A stretch of DNA of 45,844 nt from Pseudobacteriovorax antillogorgiicola (GTDB lineage Bacteria > Bdellovibrionota_B > Oligoflexia > Oligoflexales > RGVZ01). Shown piece by piece: positions 42,467 to 45,844 of the stretch. The first letter of the stretch is position 1. Every line of letters begins with the position of its first letter. Location: NCBI GenBank assembly GCA_945898195.1, contig CAMDHM010000003.1, positions 1-45,844 on the forward strand. The letters run 5' to 3'. Position numbers and translations under genes: made by a program. The notes beneath the pieces were generated by a model that worked only from the letters and a program-made list of their open reading frames with translations, had not been told where the DNA came from and searched no databases.

Positions 42467-43054
42467 CTACTGAATTTCCATGCTTATACTGACCCCAACG
42501 GTCGTCAAGCGTTCCAGGAAGCTGCCCGGACTTGGAATGGGCGAGGGCGATTTTTTTTCAGTGAAATTTGAAGTCAGCCCAAGGCCCGCACTGCCCCCGG
42601 GTGAGCCCTTTCTGGTTTGATAGGTCTCCCGTTGCCAGGTGGGCGAACCGCCTGTTGAGAGCCTTCTGAGCTGACTTAAGTTGAACGTCAATGCTAAGCC
42701 GTTGACCAATTGGAGCGGATAACTCAAAGACACGGTCCCGACCGGTATGTTTTGCTGCTGGCTTTGGATAAAGGCATCGCGGGGTGACGAGGCCTCTGCC
42801 GCGCTTGCTGAACCAATTTTGATGGACCCATTGACGGGCCCCATTTTGGTAGTAATTCCGCCCAAAAGGATTTCAGCCTCACCCCTCCGGATTTCATCGG
42901 CATTTGATGTGCTGGTCGCAAGCTGAAGGGCTTCCACGGTGATACCGCGCGGGAATTCAATGCCAAAGCCAGTTCCCGTGGTCCCGCCTGAACCCGTGAC
43001 AGCCCCGATATTCGTCACGAGCAGGGCTTTAGCTAGCCTCAAATTGATTCTCAT
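42467..43054 (-). CDS. hypothetical exported protein
   Basis: I do not recognise this 195-residue protein. The N-terminus RINLRLAKALLVTNIGAVTGSGG could be an export signal. The rest is rich in Gly, Ser and Thr with alternating strands (GTVSLSYPLQLVNGLALTFNLSQ) and ends VSISMEIQ, which would suit a small barrel or an envelope protein. The ATG at 43054 follows AAGG by 9 bases; a longer frame from a GTG at 43102 has no ribosome binding site. Confidence 0.55.
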   Translation of the reverse strand: MRINLRLAKALLVTNIGAVTGSGGTTGTGFGIEFPRGITVEALQLATSTSNADEIRRGEAEILLGGITTKMGPVNGSIKIGSASAAEASSPRDAFIQSQQQNIPVGTVSLSYPLQLVNGLALTFNLSQLRRLSTGGSPTWQRETYQTRKGSPGGSAGLGLTSNFTEKKSPSPIPSPGSFLERLTTVGVSISMEIQ

Positions 43055-43155
43055 TTTCAAAAACCTTAGAATAGAAAGCTGGCCTAAAATTTTGGCCTTC
43101 ACTTTTCACTGATCTTTACGATAACTGCAACTTCGTGAGAAGCTTTTTGTGGTGC

Positions 43156-43186
43156 TTGACAGACCCCCTGAATCTGCGCCTAAATT
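43156..43186 (+). promoter_or_regulatory. sigma-70-type promoter of the acidic protein gene
   Basis: A perfect TTGACA (43156-43161) is followed 19 bases later by TAAATT (43181-43186), or 18 bases later by CTAAAT. This gives a leader of about 30 bases before the GTG start. Confidence 0.55.
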
Positions 43187-43222
43187 ACGACGGTAAAATT
43201 TTTTTGGAGCAAGAGGATCATC

Positions 43223-43549
43223 GTGGCTTGGAAGATTTATAATATTCACAGCGGTAAGATCGTAAAAGCTGGATTTGTCGACGAAGAAATCGCCAAAGAC
43301 TGGCTTGAAAATCGAGGGGACTTGTCGCAAGAGGATTTCCTGATCGAGGAAATGGACGACGAGGAAGAGGAAGAATACGCCAGCCGTGAGGACGAAGACG
43401 ATGACGCCGGGACTTCGTTCCAGGCTGAAGCCATCGACGATGACGACGGTGATGGCGATGGCGAGAGCGAAGAAGAACTTATCGATGACGATGACGATGC
43501 CCTAGATGAAGACGAAGATTCTGACGACGGGGACGATGACGACTATTAA
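43223..43549 (+). CDS. small highly acidic protein
   Basis: This is a 108-residue cytoplasmic protein. The first ~45 residues form a folded-looking module (AWKIYNIHSGKIVKAGF, then EIAKDWLENR). From about residue 45 nearly every residue is Asp or Glu, in runs such as EEEEE and DDDDD, ending DDDDY. The GTG start has AGAGG 6 bases upstream, and the gene has its own promoter and a strong terminator. Such acidic tails can mimic DNA, buffer cations or bind basic proteins; none is shown here. The N-terminal part is the one likely to define a family. Confidence 0.85.
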   Translation: MAWKIYNIHSGKIVKAGFVDEEIAKDWLENRGDLSQEDFLIEEMDDEEEEEYASREDEDDDAGTSFQAEAIDDDDGDGDGESEEELIDDDDDALDEDEDSDDGDDDDY

Positions 43550-43576
43550 GTCGAGGTCTTTTCGTCGGATGTGCTC

Positions 43577-43617
43577 AAAAAGCCTCTGGACTTTCTCGAA
43601 AGTCAAGAGGCTTTTTT
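43577..43617 (+). terminator. intrinsic terminator of the acidic protein gene
   Basis: AAAAAGCCTCT and GACTTT form a long stem with AAAGTC and AGAGGCTTTTTT around a CTCG loop, with one internal mismatch, ending in a T-run. It separates the acidic protein gene from the tol genes. Confidence 0.92.
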
Positions 43618-43634
43618 CTTTTATTTTCCAGTAC

Positions 43635-43663
43635 TTGAGCCATTCGTCGGGGAACGATATATT
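43635..43663 (+). promoter_or_regulatory. candidate promoter of the tol operon
   Basis: TTGAGC (43635-43640) and TATATT (43658-43663) are 17 bases apart, directly after the preceding terminator and about 60 bases before the tolQ ATG. Confidence 0.5.
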
Positions 43664-43726
43664 TCTAATCTACGGATAATTGCAAAGCAGGGTGCAGCAT
43701 TTTTGCCCTTTTTGGGAGTTGAGCTC

Positions 43727-44623
43727 ATGACATCTGGAATATTCATCAGGCAGCGCAGATGTTTTTTTGTGGCCCTCGCGACGGTCTTAGCCTTGGCGGG
43801 CGGGTTTCTTGCGTATCCAAGCCCCGCAATGGCACGGGATAAAGCTGAAGCGGCTGGGGCGATGCAGGAAGTTCGCGCGACCGAAGCCTCCGTCGTGGAG
43901 TCTGATGTTGGGGAATCGCCCTCGATATTCTCTCGCGCTCTGCGGGCTGGTCCTGTGGTCTTTCTTGTCTTGTTTGTCCTCGTCAGCCTTTCGATTGTCA
44001 CTTGGGGGGCGCTGGTCTCGAAATGGTGGCACTTCAAGAAGGTTTCAAAGGCCAGCGATGCGTTTGTGAAGAGCTTTTGGGATAGTCGGTCTTTGAATGA
44101 CTTAAATAGCCGTCTGCAGGAGTACCCATATAGTCCGGCACGAGAAATTTTTCGCAGTGGATATGCCGAACTGGTACGGGGTACGCAGTTGCGTGAGAAT
44201 TCTCCCGCCGGTGAGATGGTGATTGGTGCGGCCATTGAAAACCTCAGCCGCGCCCTGCACAAAGCAAAAATGTTTGAGCGCCGTCGGATGGAGCGGTTTC
44301 AGTCGCTTCTCGCGACCAGCGCCTCGGCGAGTCCATTTATTGGATTATTCGGGACAGTTTGGGGCATCATGGGCGCTTTTGAGGGAATTGCTCAAACTGG
44401 GAGCGCAAGCCTGGCCGCAGTTGCTCCTGGCATCTCTGAAGCCCTTATTGCGACAGCATTTGGCCTGGCTGCGGCGATACCTGCGGTGGTCGGATTCAAC
44501 TTTTTCAATTCCCTTATCCGCTCGCAGCTCATCAATCTTGACGGCTTCTGTGCAGATTTCTTGAATATAGTCGAACGCTACCTTGTGACCGAAAAGAAGC
44601 CGGGGCAGGTGCATCACGTTTGA
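43727..44623 (+). CDS. tolQ: TolQ-type proton channel subunit with N-terminal extension
   Basis: This is a 298-residue inner-membrane protein of the MotA/TolQ/ExbB family, part of the motor that uses the proton gradient to drive outer-membrane constriction or transport. The conserved core is SPFIGLFGTVWGIMGAF followed by VAPGISEALIATAFGLAAAIPAV. Three TolQ helices lie at about 72-95, 205-225 and 240-265. Unlike the ~230-residue Escherichia coli protein, it begins with an extra hydrophobic segment ending SPAMA-RD and a linker of about 35 residues, which looks like a cleavable signal peptide and periplasmic N-tail. The ATG at 43727 has GGGAG 8 bases upstream. It could also be called ExbB; the genes that follow fit either name. 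Confidence 0.9.
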   Translation: MTSGIFIRQRRCFFVALATVLALAGGFLAYPSPAMARDKAEAAGAMQEVRATEASVVESDVGESPSIFSRALRAGPVVFLVLFVLVSLSIVTWGALVSKWWHFKKVSKASDAFVKSFWDSRSLNDLNSRLQEYPYSPAREIFRSGYAELVRGTQLRENSPAGEMVIGAAIENLSRALHKAKMFERRRMERFQSLLATSASASPFIGLFGTVWGIMGAFEGIAQTGSASLAAVAPGISEALIATAFGLAAAIPAVVGFNFFNSLIRSQLINLDGFCADFLNIVERYLVTEKKPGQVHHV

Positions 44624-44645
44624 ATTCAGCTTGTGAGGTCGATCC

Positions 44646-45083
44646 ATGGCATTCGGCAGGTTGGGCCACGACAAAAACTTTGAGTCTGATACGTCAGATC
44701 TTGCGGAGATCAACATCATTCCACTTGTGGATGTCATGTTGGTGCTGCTGATTATTTTTATGGTGACCGCGCCCTTGTCCATCGGTGGGATCAAGGTCGA
44801 TTTGCCTCATAGTGCCGCCAAAAGTACCGGAATTGACGAAAAACGCGTGATCTTGAGCATCAATGAGCAGGGCGATTTTTATCTGGATCGGGCTCAGGTG
44901 CCGACGGCGGCATTGCACGATCGGTTTCGTTCGATTTTTCAGGGCCGTGAAAAAAAGGAACTTTATATTCGCGCTGATCGCGGAGTTTCCTACGGGCGTG
45001 TGGTTGATGCCATGAGCGCGGCAAAGGGTGCCGGTGTCTTGAAAATTGGCATGTTGACACAGGCTCAGGCAACCGCGCGATGA
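44646..45083 (+). CDS. tolR: TolR/ExbD-type protein
   Basis: This is a 145-residue protein with one N-terminal membrane helix, PLVDVMLVLLIIFMVTAPL, whose Asp is the proton-carrying residue of the family, followed by a periplasmic domain (GGIKVDLP, YIRADRGVSYGRVVDAM). It pairs with the TolQ-type subunit in a 5:2-type motor. GAGG precedes the ATG by about 7 bases. Its stop overlaps the next start by ATGA. Confidence 0.93.
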   Translation: MAFGRLGHDKNFESDTSDLAEINIIPLVDVMLVLLIIFMVTAPLSIGGIKVDLPHSAAKSTGIDEKRVILSINEQGDFYLDRAQVPTAALHDRFRSIFQGREKKELYIRADRGVSYGRVVDAMSAAKGAGVLKIGMLTQAQATAR

Positions 45084-45844
45084 GCGACACCAGCGGTACT
45101 ATGAAATTTTCCAGATTGATCGCATATGGCAGGTTGATTCACCTGCGTCTCGATAAGAAAAACGAGACGGAGCTCTTCCGTGTTTTTCTCGTAATATCCC
45201 TAGGAATTCATTTTGTTTTTTTCCTGGCGCAGGGGATAAAATTATTTCATCAACGTCGTCATATTATCGAAGAATGGGCGATCGATGCAGATCTTTTGAT
45301 TGATGCGACCACGGGAGCACCAGCCGATGCGGCCCTGCCAAATGCGATCAAGGCAGAAGAGGCGATGGTTAGTGAACGGATGCTGCCCCAACTGCCGAAG
45401 CAGTTTGCCATAGACGAGGCGACAACCCCGCCTGAAAAAACATTCACAGAACAAAATGACGACGCCAAGTCTGAAAAGATCGAAGACACGCCTAAAAAGA
45501 TCAGTCAGGCCAAAGAAGAGCCGGAGGAAAAAAACCGACTTAAAAAAGATGACGCCCTTCGTCGATTGGCCCTTGAAAAACTGCGGAGTCAAAATAAATT
45601 TGCCAAAAAGACCGAGGCCCCTTCAGCCGATTCAACCCGCTTGAAGGATGACTCTAAAAGCCTTGCTGCCGTCAACACTGGGGCAACCTATGGGACGGTG
45701 AGTGCCTCGGAGGCGAATCGCTATAAGGCCAGGATTCAGGCCGCCGTTCGGCGCAATTATTCGATCCCGGATACATTGAAGTTTCGGACGGTTGAACCCG
45801 TGATCTTGGCAATTGAATTGAATCAGGCTGGCAGTCTGACTTTT
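45080..45844 (+). CDS. TonB/TolA-like energy transducer (3' end beyond window)
   Basis: This frame opens at the ATG overlapping the tolR stop and runs without a stop to the window end, giving 255 residues. It has one membrane helix (about 34-52, VFLVISLGIHFVFFLAQG), a long Lys/Glu/Pro-rich periplasmic linker (about 75-210), and the start of a TonB/TolA C-terminal domain (NRYKARIQAAVRRNYSIP, then VILAIELNQAGSLTF). It should link the Q/R motor to an outer-membrane or Pal partner. Whether it is TolA or TonB cannot be settled from this fragment; tolB and pal would be expected next if it is TolA. Confidence 0.88.
   Translation, partial: MSDTSGTMKFSRLIAYGRLIHLRLDKKNETELFRVFLVISLGIHFVFFLAQGIKLFHQRRHIIEEWAIDADLLIDATTGAPADAALPNAIKAEEAMVSERMLPQLPKQFAIDEATTPPEKTFTEQNDDAKSEKIEDTPKKISQAKEEPEEKNRLKKDDALRRLALEKLRSQNKFAKKTEAPSADSTRLKDDSKSLAAVNTGATYGTVSASEANRYKARIQAAVRRNYSIPDTLKFRTVEPVILAIELNQAGSLTF

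Noticed and set aside
43571..43726. A longer N-terminus for TolQ starting at 43571
   Set aside because: It would translate through the terminator hairpin and promoter; the ATG at 43727 has a well-placed ribosome binding site and starts a signal-like segment.
43621..44262. A 213-codon antisense frame over tolQ
   Set aside because: It overlaps the conserved tolQ core and the terminator and has no family signature.

Overview
The window reads as a chromosomal segment of a Gram-negative bacterium. The signs are many Sec signal peptides and lipoprotein signals, a Tol-type proton channel set, TatC, and predicted outer-membrane barrels. Base composition looks close to balanced. Several lipoproteins carry Cys-Lys-Ser or Cys-Lys-Arg just after the lipobox, and a caspase-like lipoprotein and a Gld-type ABC operon are present. 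Together these suggest a member of the Bdellovibrionota/Oligoflexia. That placement is inference from gene style, since no rRNA or other marker was available. No tRNA, rRNA, CRISPR array, complete insertion sequence or phage gene was seen.

Region 1 (1-15400) is an extracytoplasmic redox locus. A divergent periplasmic rhodanese is followed by a large secreted protein with duplicated HPYG domains and four chitobiase-like repeats. Next comes a tightly coupled six-gene operon: a SCO1-cytochrome c fusion, a lipoprotein multicopper oxidase with a C-terminal bulb-lectin domain, a MauG-like di-haem protein, and two paralogous secreted proteins of unknown function separated by a small exported protein. 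A ~194-bp stretch upstream of the SCO1 gene, running into its signal peptide, is duplicated 3.6 kb upstream. The upstream copy leaves a dead signal-peptide remnant in front of the HPYG gene.

Region 2 (15589-23400) holds ung, a secreted subtilisin-type protease with its own promoter and terminator, an unusual three-module cysteine-rich zinc-binding-type protein, and two large lipoproteins of unknown function.

Region 3 (23675-30067, minus strand) is a Gld-type ABC transporter operon (ATPase, permease, auxiliary GldG-like protein, DUF4340 protein) that ends in a secreted GH13 alpha-amylase. Divergent from it (30324-32236) is a pair of exported cysteine peptidases, one caspase-like and one C39-like.

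Region 4 (32442-36128) is a DUF3570/DUF4266/thioredoxin-type cluster with two thioredoxin-fold proteins in the operon and a third divergent one. ApbE, the usual partner in such clusters, is absent here.

Region 5 (36125-45844) is mostly housekeeping: polA coupled to a tatC that carries an internal signal peptide and a C-terminal barrel-like domain, gltA, an EVE-domain protein, an extremely acidic small protein, and tolQ-tolR followed by a TonB/TolA-like gene cut by the window end. The strongest candidates for undescribed biology are the copper/haem operon with its paralogue pair and duplicated leader, the TatC-barrel fusion, the caspase-C39 pair, and the CxxC-x12-CxxxC zinc modules.
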